Of a DNA stretch of 33,469 bases, positions 7,611-16,103 are shown in pieces. Within the stretch, counting starts at the first letter, position 1. Each line of letters opens with the position of its first letter. Source of the DNA: Oscillospiraceae bacterium (GTDB lineage: Bacteria; Bacillota; Clostridia; Oscillospirales; Ruminococcaceae); NCBI GenBank assembly GCA_029068025.1, contig JAIEDJ010000304.1, positions 1 to 33,469 on the forward strand, written 5' to 3'. Below the pieces are notes generated by a model. The model saw only the letters and a list, made by a program, of their open reading frames with translations, did not search any database and was not told the origin of the DNA. The position numbers and the translations under genes are program-made.

Positions 7611-10187
7611 GTGAAATTATTATTGATAGACGGCAACAGCATAATGAACCGCGCGTTCTACGGGATCCGTATGCTCACCAATAAAAGCGGATTCCCGACA
7701 AACGCGCTGACAGGATTTTTAAACATATATGTCAAGCTCCTGAATGAGGATAAGCCCGACAGGATAGCTGCCGCGTTTGATCTCAAAGCGCCGACCTTCC
7801 GTCATAAGCTGTACTGTCAGTACAAGGCAGGCCGTCACGCCATGCCCGATGAGCTTGTAAGGCAAATGCCCGTGATCAAAGATATTCTGCGCGGTCTCGG
7901 CATTTCCATCGTCGAGACAGAGGGTTACGAGGCTGATGACATAATCGGAACCCTTTCCGCCGCTGCTGCCGCACAAAACGCGGAATGTGTTATAATGACA
8001 GGCGACCGCGACAGCTTCCAGCTTGTCAACGAACACGTTACGGTACGGCTTGCCTCCAACAAGGACGACATTTATTACACACCAGAGAAAATAAACGAGG
8101 TATACGGCGTTACGCCGCGCGAAATGCTTGAGGTCAAGGCGCTTCAGGGCGACAGCTCCGACAATATCCCGGGAGTTGCAGGCATCGGAGAAAAGACCGC
8201 GCTTTCGCTTATACAGCGCTATCACACCATTCAATATATCTATGAACATCTTGAGGAGCTTGACGTGACAAAGAGCGTCCGCGCCAAGCTGGAAGCCGGA
8301 AAGGGCAGCGCAGAACTGTCGCGCACGCTTGGCGAGATCTGTCTGTCCGTGCCGATCTCAACGGCTCTTGACGACTACAAGCCCGGCAGCGGAAACAGAT
8401 CCGAGGTCGTCGGGATACTGCGTGAGCTGCAAATGAACGGCGCGATAAAAAAGCTCGGCCTTGAGGGAATAGCGCCGCAGTTCCCACTTAACTGTTCCTC
8501 TCTGACTGCTGCTTCCGCAAATTCGTCCACGGACGCACAGACAGCCGTCAGCACCGAAGAAAACGCGGAAAATATAACGTCCGTCGGCTCCGTAATTGTA
8601 AAAGACGAAGTTCCGTATGACGAATCCGCCATAGATATTATTAGTATTAACGATGAAATTTGCGCTTTTCGGGGCTGCAAGAAAATTGAAGATGATCTCA
8701 AATCAATACTTGAAAGCGACTCCCATAAACATACAGACAACGCCAAGGCACTTTATACCTATTGTATAGAACGCGGAATAGAGCTACGCAATGTTACGTT
8801 TGACACAACGCTTGCCGCTTATCTTCTTGATGTCAACGCGAAGTCCTACGAGATAGACCGGCTTTTTGATGAATATCATATAGCGTATGAACCCGACCGT
8901 CCTAATTCCCGGATCCTCGCTCAGACCCTGCTCAACAAGACGCTGTACGCGCAGATCTGTGATCAGGGAATGTTGAAGGTTCTGCGTGAGATCGAAATAC
9001 CGCTGGCGGAGGTTCTTGCTTCCATGGAGCACGAGGGCGTGCTGCTCGACACAGCCGCGCTTAACGCGTTCGGCGAGGATCTGTTGCCTAAGATCTCCGA
9101 GATAACAGAAAACGTTTACAGGCTTGCGGGACACGAGTTCAACATCGGCAGTCCGAAGCAGCTTTCCGCCGTGCTTTTCTCCGAGCTGGGACTTCCTGCC
9201 GGAAAGAAAAAGAGCACAGGCTACTCCACCGACTCCGAAACGCTCGAAGCCATTGCCGACAAGCACCCTATAATCGCGCCGATACTTGAGTACAGAAGGC
9301 TCACCAAGCTCTACAACACCTATGTCAAGGGGCTTCAAGGCGCGGTTTCCGCGGACGGGCGAATGTACACGACCTTTAAGCAGACCGAGACTCGCACAGG
9401 TCGTATCAGCTCCGCGGAACCTAATATTCAGAATATCCCCGTCCGCACGGAGATCGGACGGAACTTCCGCAAGTTCTTTATTGCCGCACCCGGGAAGGTG
9501 CTCTGCGACGCGGACTACAGCCAGATAGAGCTGCGTGTTCTCGCTTCGCTCGCCAAGGACGAGGTGATGATACGGACGTTCCTTGACAACCGCGATATTC
9601 ACGCGGAGACCGCCGAAAGTGTGTTCCGCAAGACCGAGGGTCAGGATCCGCACGATCTGCGCCGCAAGGCGAAAGCGGTAAACTTCGGCATTGTCTACGG
9701 CATCGGACCGTTCTCGCTGGCGAAGGACATCGGTTCGACGCTCTCCGACGCAAAGCAATATATCGAGGACTACCTTCGCCATTTCTCGGGCGTTGACAAG
9801 TATATGAACGCCATTACCAAATCAGCCGAAGCGGACGGATACGCCGTGACATATTTCGGACGGCGGCGCTTCATTCCGGAGATCTTATCCACGAATAAAA
9901 CCGTCAAGGCTCTCGGAACGCGTATCGCCCGGAACACGCCGATACAGGGCACCGCCGCCGACATCATCAAGCTGGCGATGGTAAAGGTGTACCAAAGATT
10001 GAAGCGCGAGCTTCCCGAAGCGAAGCTGATACTCCAGGTTCACGATGAGCTGATAGTTGAAGTTCCGGAAGCGTCTTCACAGAAAGCTCTGGAGATACTC
10101 AAGGAGGAAATGCAGAACGCCGCGAAGCTGGACGTTCCCCTGCTTGTGGACGCCAAGACCGGAAAGAATTGGTTTGAAACACATTAA
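7611..10187 (+). CDS. polA: DNA polymerase I
   Basis: This repair and Okazaki-fragment polymerase has a 5'-3' exonuclease. The exonuclease domain comes first (about 1-270; LLIDGNSIMNRAF, GYEADDIIGTL, GDSSDNIPGVAGIGEKTA). A remnant 3'-5' exonuclease domain follows: FDTTLAAYLL retains one aspartate of motif II, but the DxE of motif I is not found, so proofreading is probably lost, as in Bacillus PolI. The polymerase domain has motif A DADYSQIELR (about 633), motif B RRKAKAVNFGIVYG (about 684) and motif C QVHDE (about 809). The length, 858 aa, is normal. The start is GTG 7611 with AAAGGAG upstream. It lies 31 bases after the Gx transporter and 26 before the DUF1015 gene. Confidence 0.97.
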   Translation: MKLLLIDGNSIMNRAFYGIRMLTNKSGFPTNALTGFLNIYVKLLNEDKPDRIAAAFDLKAPTFRHKLYCQYKAGRHAMPDELVRQMPVIKDILRGLGISIVETEGYEADDIIGTLSAAAAAQNAECVIMTGDRDSFQLVNEHVTVRLASNKDDIYYTPEKINEVYGVTPREMLEVKALQGDSSDNIPGVAGIGEKTALSLIQRYHTIQYIYEHLEELDVTKSVRAKLEAGKGSAELSRTLGEICLSVPISTALDDYKPGSGNRSEVVGILRELQMNGAIKKLGLEGIAPQFPLNCSSLTAASANSSTDAQTAVSTEENAENITSVGSVIVKDEVPYDESAIDIISINDEICAFRGCKKIEDDLKSILESDSHKHTDNAKALYTYCIERGIELRNVTFDTTLAAYLLDVNAKSYEIDRLFDEYHIAYEPDRPNSRILAQTLLNKTLYAQICDQGMLKVLREIEIPLAEVLASMEHEGVLLDTAALNAFGEDLLPKISEITENVYRLAGHEFNIGSPKQLSAVLFSELGLPAGKKKSTGYSTDSETLEAIADKHPIIAPILEYRRLTKLYNTYVKGLQGAVSADGRMYTTFKQTETRTGRISSAEPNIQNIPVRTEIGRNFRKFFIAAPGKVLCDADYSQIELRVLASLAKDEVMIRTFLDNRDIHAETAESVFRKTEGQDPHDLRRKAKAVNFGIVYGIGPFSLAKDIGSTLSDAKQYIEDYLRHFSGVDKYMNAITKSAEADGYAVTYFGRRRFIPEILSTNKTVKALGTRIARNTPIQGTAADIIKLAMVKVYQRLKRELPEAKLILQVHDELIVEVPEASSQKALEILKEEMQNAAKLDVPLLVDAKTGKNWFETH

Positions 10188-10213
10188 ATTAAATATTGAA
10201 AGGATAGTATATT

Positions 10214-11464
10214 ATGGTTGCTTTTTCTGCCGCCGATATTCTATTACCCAAGCTCGAAAGCGAGGACATGCAAAAATGGTCGGTCGTCGCGTGTGATCAG
10301 TACACAGGCGAACCCGACTATTGGGCAAAGACCGCCGAGATCGTCGGTGATTCGCCCTCTACATTGAAGCTCACGCTGCCCGAGATCTTTCTGGAAAGCG
10401 ATGACTGTGACCGCCGCATAGCGCAGATCAACGACACCATGCGCGCGTATCTCGACAATCACCTTTTCGGGGAATATAAAAACTGCTTTATACTCACCAA
10501 GCGCACACAGGCGGACGGCAGCCTGAGAGCGGGTCTTGTCGGAGTAATAGACCTTGAGCAGTACGATTACACTAAGGGCAGCAAATCGCAGGTTCGCGCC
10601 ACGGAAGCGACCGTCGCCTCCCGTATCCCGCCGCGCGTTAAAATACGCATGAACGCGCCGTTGGAGCTGCCGCATATCATGATACTTATCGACGATCCCA
10701 AATGTACGGTGATCGAGCCGCTTCTGAACAAAAAATTACGCTCGGTATATGATTTTGAGCTTATGCAGAACGGCGGTCATCTGTCGGGAGAGATCGTTGA
10801 CGGAGAAGCCGCGGACGGTGTTGTCAGCGCACTTGAAAAGCTGCGGAAAAAAGAGCTTGACGCTCTCCATCAGCTCGGTCTTGAAAAGCAGGAGCCGCTG
10901 CTGTTCGCTATGGGCGACGGCAATCACTCGCTCGCGACCGCCAAGGAGTGTTACGAGCAGCTTAAGAAATCCGGCTCGCCCGACGCGGAGCTTGCGCGGT
11001 ACGCGTTGGCGGAGGTCGTTAATCTCCACAGCCCCGCGCTGGAATTTGAAGCTATACACAGAGTAATAACTGAGGTAAACGCGGAAGATATTCTGAACAA
11101 AATGACAACCGCGCTGAAGCTCTCCGAGAGCGGGGAACAGCGGTTCACGTTAATTTTAAACGGCAAACCGCACGAGTACGGTATCGGCGCGCCGACCTCC
11201 AACCTGACTGTAGGATCGGTACAGTCATTCCTTGACAAATATCTCGCCGAAAATCCCGGAAAGATCGACTATATTCACGGCGATGACGTTGTGAAGGCGC
11301 TCTGCAGGGACGATAACACAGTAGGAATACTGCTGCCGTCCATGAAGAAATCCGAGCTGTTCCCGACCGTGATCAAAGACGGAGCATTGCCGCGAAAGAC
11401 GTTCTCAATGGGTCACGCCCACGACAAGCGGTTCTACTGCGAGGCAAGAATGATCAGAAAATAA
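10214..11464 (+). CDS. DUF1015 family protein
   Basis: This 416-residue soluble protein has the DUF1015 plan: WSVVACDQYTGEPDYW near the start, GLVGVIDLEQYDY, ILIDDP, a central FAMGDGNHSLATAK motif, and a C-terminal FSMGHAHDKRFYCEARMI. The biochemical role of the family is not settled; in other clostridia the gene often lies near serine-biosynthesis genes. Here it follows polA by 26 bases and precedes an EamA gene by 24, so the three are probably one unit. The start is ATG 10214 with AAAGGA upstream. The conserved GDGNH motif suggests a catalytic or metal-binding site, but that is inference. Confidence 0.9.
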   Translation: MVAFSAADILLPKLESEDMQKWSVVACDQYTGEPDYWAKTAEIVGDSPSTLKLTLPEIFLESDDCDRRIAQINDTMRAYLDNHLFGEYKNCFILTKRTQADGSLRAGLVGVIDLEQYDYTKGSKSQVRATEATVASRIPPRVKIRMNAPLELPHIMILIDDPKCTVIEPLLNKKLRSVYDFELMQNGGHLSGEIVDGEAADGVVSALEKLRKKELDALHQLGLEKQEPLLFAMGDGNHSLATAKECYEQLKKSGSPDAELARYALAEVVNLHSPALEFEAIHRVITEVNAEDILNKMTTALKLSESGEQRFTLILNGKPHEYGIGAPTSNLTVGSVQSFLDKYLAENPGKIDYIHGDDVVKALCRDDNTVGILLPSMKKSELFPTVIKDGALPRKTFSMGHAHDKRFYCEARMIRK

Positions 11465-11488
11465 CCGTTTTTATTAGGGGGCACGATT

Positions 11489-11902
11489 ATGTGGTTCGTG
11501 TTTGCTCTGCTGTCTGCGGTTTTCGCGGCGGCAACGTCGATCCTAGCAAAAGTCGGGATCGAGGGCGTGAACTCCAACCTCGCGACTGCCATCCGCACGA
11601 TAGTTGTGCTTGCGGCGGCATGGGGAATGGTATTCATCACAGGCGCTCAAAGCGGGATCACGGAGATACCGCGCAAAAGCTGGATCTTTCTGATACTGTC
11701 GGGTCTGGCAACGGGAGCGTCGTGGCTGTGTTACTACCGCGCGCTCCAGCTCGGAGAAGCTTCCAAGGTCGCTCCGATAGACAAGCTGAGCGTTGTTATA
11801 ACGGTAATTTTAGCGGTGATCTTCCTGCACGAGCAGCTGACTGTAAAATCGGTGATCGGCTGCGCGCTTATCGCGGCGGGAACGCTTGTAATGGTATTAT
11901 AA
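11489..11902 (+). CDS. Half-size EamA family transporter
   Basis: This membrane protein of 137 residues carries a single EamA (DMT superfamily) unit with about five helices, including SWLCYYRALQLGEASKVAPIDKLSVVITV, the usual EamA signature, and a final helix IGCALIAAGTLVMVL. Full-length EamA exporters have two such units in about 300 residues. Here the gene stops cleanly with TAA after one, so a homodimer is expected, as in small multidrug resistance proteins. The start is ATG 11489 with AGGGGG 8 bases upstream. Substrate unknown. It is the last gene of the polA group before a repeat-filled gap. Confidence 0.88.
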   Translation: MWFVFALLSAVFAAATSILAKVGIEGVNSNLATAIRTIVVLAAAWGMVFITGAQSGITEIPRKSWIFLILSGLATGASWLCYYRALQLGEASKVAPIDKLSVVITVILAVIFLHEQLTVKSVIGCALIAAGTLVMVL

Positions 11903-11907
11903 CCAAG

Positions 11908-12006
11908 CAGTTTTCGCAGCGCGACCGAGCGAAGCATAAAAACGTTAAAGCGGAGCACACGCATTATCCGCTGCGCGGAAAACGCTGAGTGAGGCGAGAA
12001 AACTGC
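11908..12006 (+). repeat. GC-rich inverted-repeat element before the 12028 gene
   Basis: Ends GCAGTTTTCGC (11908-11918) and GCGAGAAAACTGC (11994-12006) are inverted repeats. The interior holds GCTTCGCTC/TGCTCCGCTT-like words similar to those inside the other leader elements. It fills the gap from the EamA stop to the ribosome site of the next gene. Confidence 0.5.
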
Positions 12007-12027
12007 AAATTAAAATAGGTGATACAT

Positions 12028-12360
12028 ATGAAGTATTTTATTAGTAACGGCGAACGACACGGAACGGTCTATCACGAGTTCGTACAAGGCGAGTGGGACG
12101 AAGAAGCGATGATCTTCTGGAGCGACGATTCGCTTTATCTCCATGACAATGTTATGTTCGAGCTTCACAAGCTTTTCAAGGCGGCTAATGTCGAATTCGA
12201 CCGCTTCGATGAGACTGTGATCACGCTCGACGACTGGAACGCTCTTGTAAAACGCGCCGGCGAGCTCGGCGGCGAAATTCTTGAATTAATTGAAGAACTG
12301 AAACCGTGGGCAGAGGAAAATTTCCGAAATAACAAGATTTTTACGATTCTCGGAATATAG
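12028..12360 (+). CDS. Unknown protein, single copy of a repeated 110-residue domain
   Basis: Not recognised. This 110-residue, acidic, soluble protein has the pattern FISNGERHGTVYHEFVQGEW, then SDDSLYLHDN, then VITLDDWNALVKRAGELGGEIL, and ends PWAEENFRNNKIFTILGI. The next gene contains two further copies of this domain, with strongest agreement in YxEFVQGxW, DSLYL and the C-terminal PWAE motif. The start is ATG 12028 with AGGTG upstream; an in-frame GTG at 12019 lacks a site. The downstream gene starts 8 bases after the stop codon. Tandem copies of small acidic proteins recall immunity-type paralogue arrays, but no toxin gene is present, so no function is claimed. Confidence 0.75.
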   Translation: MKYFISNGERHGTVYHEFVQGEWDEEAMIFWSDDSLYLHDNVMFELHKLFKAANVEFDRFDETVITLDDWNALVKRAGELGGEILELIEELKPWAEENFRNNKIFTILGI

Positions 12361-12368
12361 GTGATCGA

Positions 12369-13037
12369 ATGAAATTCTTTGAAACCGGAATTAAAGGCAG
12401 CTGTTACATCGAATTTGTTCAAGGAAAGTGGACCGGAGAACATTGGAATGTTGATTCGCTGTATCTGCACGATGATGATTTCTTTGGACTTGAGGCATAC
12501 ACAAATCCGTTTACAGAGGTGATCCCGAACTTTGCACATTGGGGTGTGACAGAGGTCACTTTTGATGATTGGAAGCGCATTGTCGAGGTCTCTCGGAAAC
12601 TCGACAATGAAACCAAGAAAATTATCAAAGAGCTGCGTCCATGGGCTGAGAAGAATTTCCGCAGCAATGATGTTTTCACGATCATCGGGATCATGGAAGG
12701 TCGGAAATTTTTCAGAACCGGGATCAAAGGCGGCTGTTACAACGAGTTTGTTCAGGGCAAATGGACGGACGGTGATCGGGAGCATTGGAGCGCCGATTCG
12801 CTGTATCTTTATGATGAGGTGTTTGAATTCCTTGATCTTTACACAAATTTGTTTGCAAAAGTGATCCCCAATTATGCGCATTTTGGCGTGACCGAGGTCA
12901 CCTGTGATGATTGGAAGCGGCTGGTTGAGATCTCACGCGAACAGGGCGGCGAAATTGAAATGCTTATCGAAGAATTGCGTCCATGGGCAGAGGAAAATTT
13001 CCGTAAAAACAAAATTTTTACGATCCTTGGAATTTAG
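12369..13037 (+). CDS. Unknown protein, two fused copies of the same domain
   Basis: The 222 residues are two copies (about 1-108 and 112-222) of the domain encoded by the preceding gene. Both carry FFxTGIKGxCYxEFVQGKW, DSLYL, VIPNxAHxGVTEVTxDDWKR and PWAExNFRxNxxFTIxGI. The first copy ends FTIIGI, and where the upstream gene has a stop codon this one runs on through MEGRKFF into the second copy. It therefore looks like a fusion of two tandem genes after the intervening stop was lost. The second copy ends FTILGI exactly like the 12028 gene. The start is ATG 12369, with the ribosome site GGTGA just after the previous stop. A PAS gene follows 9 bases after its stop. Confidence 0.75.
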   Translation: MKFFETGIKGSCYIEFVQGKWTGEHWNVDSLYLHDDDFFGLEAYTNPFTEVIPNFAHWGVTEVTFDDWKRIVEVSRKLDNETKKIIKELRPWAEKNFRSNDVFTIIGIMEGRKFFRTGIKGGCYNEFVQGKWTDGDREHWSADSLYLYDEVFEFLDLYTNLFAKVIPNYAHFGVTEVTCDDWKRLVEISREQGGEIEMLIEELRPWAEENFRKNKIFTILGI

Positions 13038-13046
13038 GAGGAAGCT

Positions 13047-13415
13047 ATGGAACTTTCATCATATTTTAAAAGCGTAATTGATCAGGATCACGCGTCGGTC
13101 GTGATCTGCGACCTCGATCACAAGATCATCTACATGAACCCCGCCGCCGTGAAGAAGTATCAGAAGCGCGGTCCCCTGCTCGGAAGCAGTCTGCTCGACT
13201 GTCACAACGAGCGATCCAACGAACTGATAAAGCAAGTTGTCGCATGGTTCGCGGAGGACATATCGCACAACAAGATCTACACCTTCCACAACGACAAGGA
13301 GAACCGCGACGTATACATGATAGCGCTGCGCGGCGAGGACGGAGAGCTTATCGGCTACTACGAAAAGCATGAATACCGCGACCGCGAAACGGCGAAAATG
13401 TACGACTTCACATAA
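13047..13415 (+). CDS. Stand-alone PAS domain protein
   Basis: This 122-residue protein consists of a single PAS fold: SVVICDLDHKIIYMNPAAVKKY, then LLGSSLLDCHNERSNELIKQVV, then VYMIALRGEDGELIGYYEKHEYR. The DCHxxxS helix resembles the PAS domains attached to DUF438 proteins, some of which bind haem, so a sensory cofactor is possible but not shown. There is no output domain, so it must act through a partner. ATG 13047 has AGGAGG that overlaps the stop region of the preceding gene, which points to co-translation. A strong terminator (13422-13444) closes the unit. Confidence 0.88.
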   Translation: MELSSYFKSVIDQDHASVVICDLDHKIIYMNPAAVKKYQKRGPLLGSSLLDCHNERSNELIKQVVAWFAEDISHNKIYTFHNDKENRDVYMIALRGEDGELIGYYEKHEYRDRETAKMYDFT

Positions 13416-13421
13416 AATAAA

Positions 13422-13444
13422 GCCGCCCAAACCGGGCGGCTTTT
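13422..13444. terminator. Bidirectional intrinsic terminator
   Basis: The stem GCCGCCC (13422-13428) / GGGCGGC (13434-13440) is followed by TTTT on the plus strand and by TTTATTTTA on the minus strand. It lies between the convergent PAS gene and flavin reductase gene. Confidence 0.9.
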
Positions 13445-13452
13445 CCTGCTTA

Positions 13453-14148
13453 TTAATGCCAGCTTGCCGATGTGATCGTGCTGTAGCCCTGCTCCGAGAG
13501 CATGGGCTTGGAAATGCGCCTTATCGTTTCTTCGGACAAGCACTTGTTCTCCGCGAACTCCGCGCCCGCCCTTGTGATATCCTTAAGATACCCGTCGCGC
13601 TGACGCTTTGCCATTTCCGATACGAAGATCTCTCCTTCGGGGCAAAGTATTGCGGTGTGTCTGCCGCCGCTTATCATCTCCAGCTGCTTTAACAGCGCGG
13701 GAAATACCGGCTCCGCCTCAACATAGCCGCAGGAGCTTATCACAACAAAACGCTTTTTCAGCATAGACTCATCACGCAGCTTGTGGAAGCACACATCGCT
13801 GTCCGAAACGCGATCCCCCATGTACGGCATCATAAACGGCAGACAGCGGTCTGTTACCGTTTTCATAGTGCCGGGCATTCCGAAAAAAAACAGAGGAAAG
13901 CTCTCTATCACGATATCAGCATCGGAGATCTTCCCGTAAATCGCCTGCATATCGTCTTGGATAACGCATTTCCCGTTTGTTTTCTTCCAACAGGAATAAC
14001 ACCCCGCACATGGCTTTATATTCAGCTTTGCAAGATGAACAAGCTCGATCTGAGTATCCGAAGGGAAGCCCTCAAGAAACGCCTTTGTTACATTGAGCGT
14101 GTTGGAGCGCTCCGCCTTGGGACTGCCGTTCAGAACCAATATCTTCAT
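13453..14148 (-). CDS. NADPH-dependent FMN reductase / flavodoxin-fold oxidoreductase
   Basis: This 231-residue flavoprotein has the FMN-phosphate loop KILVLNGSPKAERSNT at its N terminus, the CAGCYSCW cysteine motif typical of the clostridial iron-sulfur flavoprotein-like and NAD(P)H oxidoreductase branch, and FPLFFFGMPGTMKTVTDR at the flavin ring-binding loop. The substrate is unknown. ATG 14148 is preferred over the in-frame codon at 14163 because GGGGGAG precedes it. It is the last gene before the bidirectional terminator on this strand. Only an inverted-repeat element (14162-14232) separates it from the sfp-like gene, so it may be co-transcribed with the acyl-chain operon and could tailor its product. 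That link is inference. Confidence 0.88.
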   Translation of the reverse strand: MKILVLNGSPKAERSNTLNVTKAFLEGFPSDTQIELVHLAKLNIKPCAGCYSCWKKTNGKCVIQDDMQAIYGKISDADIVIESFPLFFFGMPGTMKTVTDRCLPFMMPYMGDRVSDSDVCFHKLRDESMLKKRFVVISSCGYVEAEPVFPALLKQLEMISGGRHTAILCPEGEIFVSEMAKRQRDGYLKDITRAGAEFAENKCLSEETIRRISKPMLSEQGYSTITSASWH

Positions 14149-14161
14149 TCGTTCTCCCCCC

Positions 14162-14232
14162 ATACTAATTCACGATCTGCGTATAGACATCTTTGCGGAA
14201 ATCCCGTCTATACTACGATTGTAAATTAGTAT
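14162..14232. repeat. Imperfect 27-bp inverted repeat filling an intergenic gap
   Basis: The left arm begins ATACTAATTCAC (14162) and ends GTATAGAC (14188). The right arm runs from GTCTATAC (14206) to GTAAATTAGTAT (14232). The loop is 17 bases. One end overlaps the sfp stop codon and the other abuts the GGGGGAG of the flavin reductase gene. The ATACTAAT tips recall the ends of the repeats at 31786-31972. Confidence 0.65.
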
Positions 14233-14885
14233 CATACTGTTTCGCCAACCTCGCCGTCAGGCATTTCATCTTCGATCGGCGGAAGAGTGTTTATGCTGTA
14301 GAAATAGCGTTTCCCGCACGCGTGTATTACGCCCTCGCGGAAATATTCGCCGTCAAGCTCTGCGGATTTCAGATTGTCGAAAATATCCGAGCCGACGCGC
14401 TTTACATAAGCTTCGCGGCGCGTCCACGCGGTAAAAAATTCGGCTGATCTGTCGTGAGAGCTTTCAAAATCTGATAGCTCGGGAACATTCATAAACGTCT
14501 TCGCAAGCGTTGACATCTTTTCCTCGGAATAATCACGCGCGTGCTGAACGTCGCAGCCCACCGCCGCGCCTTCGCCTATAGCAAGAACGCACAAAGCGCA
14601 GCCGCCGCTGTGCGATACGCTGAAATCCAGCGTTGGATCGTCAATATACGGACGACCGTGCGAATCAAGAAGGATCGCCGTTTCAAGGCGGTCGATCCCG
14701 TTTTTCTGGAGCAGGCTGTCCAGCAGCAGAAAGCCGCTTGCGGAATCGCAGAACGCGCTGCCGCGCCGCTTGAGTATATCCTCAAAGTAATCCACGCATC
14801 TCGGATCGTAACAGATCCGCAGCTCCTCTATCCGGGTGCGAAGCCCGCCGCCCGTAACAATAGAGGCTGTGAAATCAATTCTCAT
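14232..14885 (-). CDS. 4'-phosphopantetheinyl transferase (Sfp-like)
   Basis: It transfers phosphopantetheine from CoA to the serine of carrier proteins. In 217 residues it has FSVSHSGG (88-95), the magnesium motif VGCDVQ (109-114, D112) and FTAWTRREAYVK (W154, E158, K162), matching the WxxKEAxxK signature with Arg for the first Lys. ATG 14885 lies inside the end of fabZ (overlap of 11 bases) and has AAGGGTG upstream, so the two are translationally coupled. Its place at the end of the ACP-containing operon suggests that it serves the ACP at 18506-18751. Confidence 0.92.
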   Translation of the reverse strand: MRIDFTASIVTGGGLRTRIEELRICYDPRCVDYFEDILKRRGSAFCDSASGFLLLDSLLQKNGIDRLETAILLDSHGRPYIDDPTLDFSVSHSGGCALCVLAIGEGAAVGCDVQHARDYSEEKMSTLAKTFMNVPELSDFESSHDRSAEFFTAWTRREAYVKRVGSDIFDNLKSAELDGEYFREGVIHACGKRYFYSINTLPPIEDEMPDGEVGETV

Positions 14886-15327
14886 AAACCGCACCCTTAT
14901 CCATCGAGGTGAACAGCATACTGCCCTTAGCCTTAACAACGCCGTCCACGGAGATCACCGCCGAAAATTCGTATGCCCCACCGCCGCTCATAGTGCACTT
15001 TACCTCGATATTCAGCGTATCGCCGGGGATCACGGGCTTTAAGAACTTGAATTCCTTCACCTTCAGCAAAACGTACAGCTTGCCTTCCTCGTCCGCCGCG
15101 TTATCGGGAGCGATCACAAGGCTGCACAGCTGCGCCGCCGACTCGATCAGCAGCACGCCCGGCATTATCGGCGCTTCGGGGAAGTGACCGACAAAGTACG
15201 GCTCATTGACCGAAACGTTTTTTATCCCCACGGCGCGTACGTTTGGTTCAAGCTCCGTTACTCGCTCGATCATCTGAAACGGCGGGCGCTGCTTTATGCG
15301 CTTGTTGATCTCAAGAAGATTCATCAT
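14875..15327 (-). CDS. 3-hydroxyacyl-ACP dehydratase, FabZ-like
   Basis: It removes water from 3-hydroxyacyl-ACP to give trans-2-enoyl-ACP. The 150 residues form one hot-dog fold with GHFPEAPIMPGVLLIESAAQ, which supplies catalytic H48 and E62, after the usual RPPFQMIERV lead-in. The C-terminal part (EFKFLKPVIPGDTLNIEV) is normal for the family. Its ATG overlaps the fabG stop as ATGA, and the sfp-like start lies inside its own 3' end, so three consecutive genes are coupled. It is probably devoted to the operon rather than to housekeeping fatty acid synthesis, because no fabI, fabK, fabD or acc gene accompanies it. Confidence 0.92.
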   Translation of the reverse strand: MMNLLEINKRIKQRPPFQMIERVTELEPNVRAVGIKNVSVNEPYFVGHFPEAPIMPGVLLIESAAQLCSLVIAPDNAADEEGKLYVLLKVKEFKFLKPVIPGDTLNIEVKCTMSGGGAYEFSAVISVDGVVKAKGSMLFTSMDKGAVYEN

Positions 15328-16070
15328 AAGCTGAGCCCTCCGTCCGCGATGATCACCTGTCCCGTAACGTAGTCAAACGCTTCGGAGCAGAGCATAGCAA
15401 CAATGTCCGCGACACCCCTAGCTGAGCCGAATTTTCCCATGGGGATAGCCTTTATGTATTCGGCCTTTTTCTCCTCGGGGATAGCGTCCATCATCTCAGT
15501 CTCGATAAACCCGGGAGCCACTGCGTTTACGGTGATCCCGCGCGGAGCAAGCTCCTTGGCGAGCGTCGCGGTCATGGAATTTACCGCGCCCTTTGTGGCA
15601 GAGTACACGCCCTGACCCTCGACCGCAAGCACCGAGCTTACCGAGCTTACATTGATTATCTTGCCGTGCTTCTTGCTCATCATCTTGAGCGCCGCCTGCT
15701 GCGCGCAGTGAAAATATCCCTTTATGTTGATATCAAGACTGCGGCTGAGCGAATCCTCGTTGATCATCAGCAGATACGCGTCGTCAACCACGCCCGCGTT
15801 GTTGATCAGCACATCAAGCTGCCCGAACTCCTTCTGTACATCACGAAACATCTGCTGAACCGCCTTAAGATCCGCCGTATCCGCTTTGAAAGCAGCCGCG
15901 CGGCGTCCGAGCGCCTCGATCTCGGCAACGACCTCGGCAGCCTTCGCTTCATTTGAATTATAGTTCACCGCAACATCATAGCCGCACTCCGCAAGCCGCA
16001 CCGCGCATGCTCTTCCGATACCGCGCGAAGCCCCTGTAACAAGCGCAACTTTTGTCTGAATTTCACCCAT
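15324..16070 (-). CDS. 3-oxoacyl-ACP reductase, FabG-like
   Basis: This short-chain dehydrogenase reduces 3-oxoacyl-ACP with NADPH. The cofactor loop TGASRGIG (12-19), NNAG (90-93), N114, the catalytic serine in NVSSVSS (142-143) and YSATK (Y156, K160) are all present. The last residues (VTGQVIIADGGLSL) are typical. The length, 248 aa, is normal. ATG 16070 has AGGAG 5 bases upstream. A 210-base gap with two hairpins separates it from the ketosynthase gene upstream; the stop overlaps the start of fabZ (ATGA). Confidence 0.94.
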   Translation of the reverse strand: MGEIQTKVALVTGASRGIGRACAVRLAECGYDVAVNYNSNEAKAAEVVAEIEALGRRAAAFKADTADLKAVQQMFRDVQKEFGQLDVLINNAGVVDDAYLLMINEDSLSRSLDINIKGYFHCAQQAALKMMSKKHGKIINVSSVSSVLAVEGQGVYSATKGAVNSMTATLAKELAPRGITVNAVAPGFIETEMMDAIPEEKKAEYIKAIPMGKFGSARGVADIVAMLCSEAFDYVTGQVIIADGGLSL

Positions 16071-16103
16071 AAGATCTCCTGTAAAACATCCATGATTTCA
16101 ACG

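Noticed and set aside
8784-9782. A 332-codon frame opposite polA
   Set aside because: It is fully antisense to conserved polymerase motifs and has no start signal.
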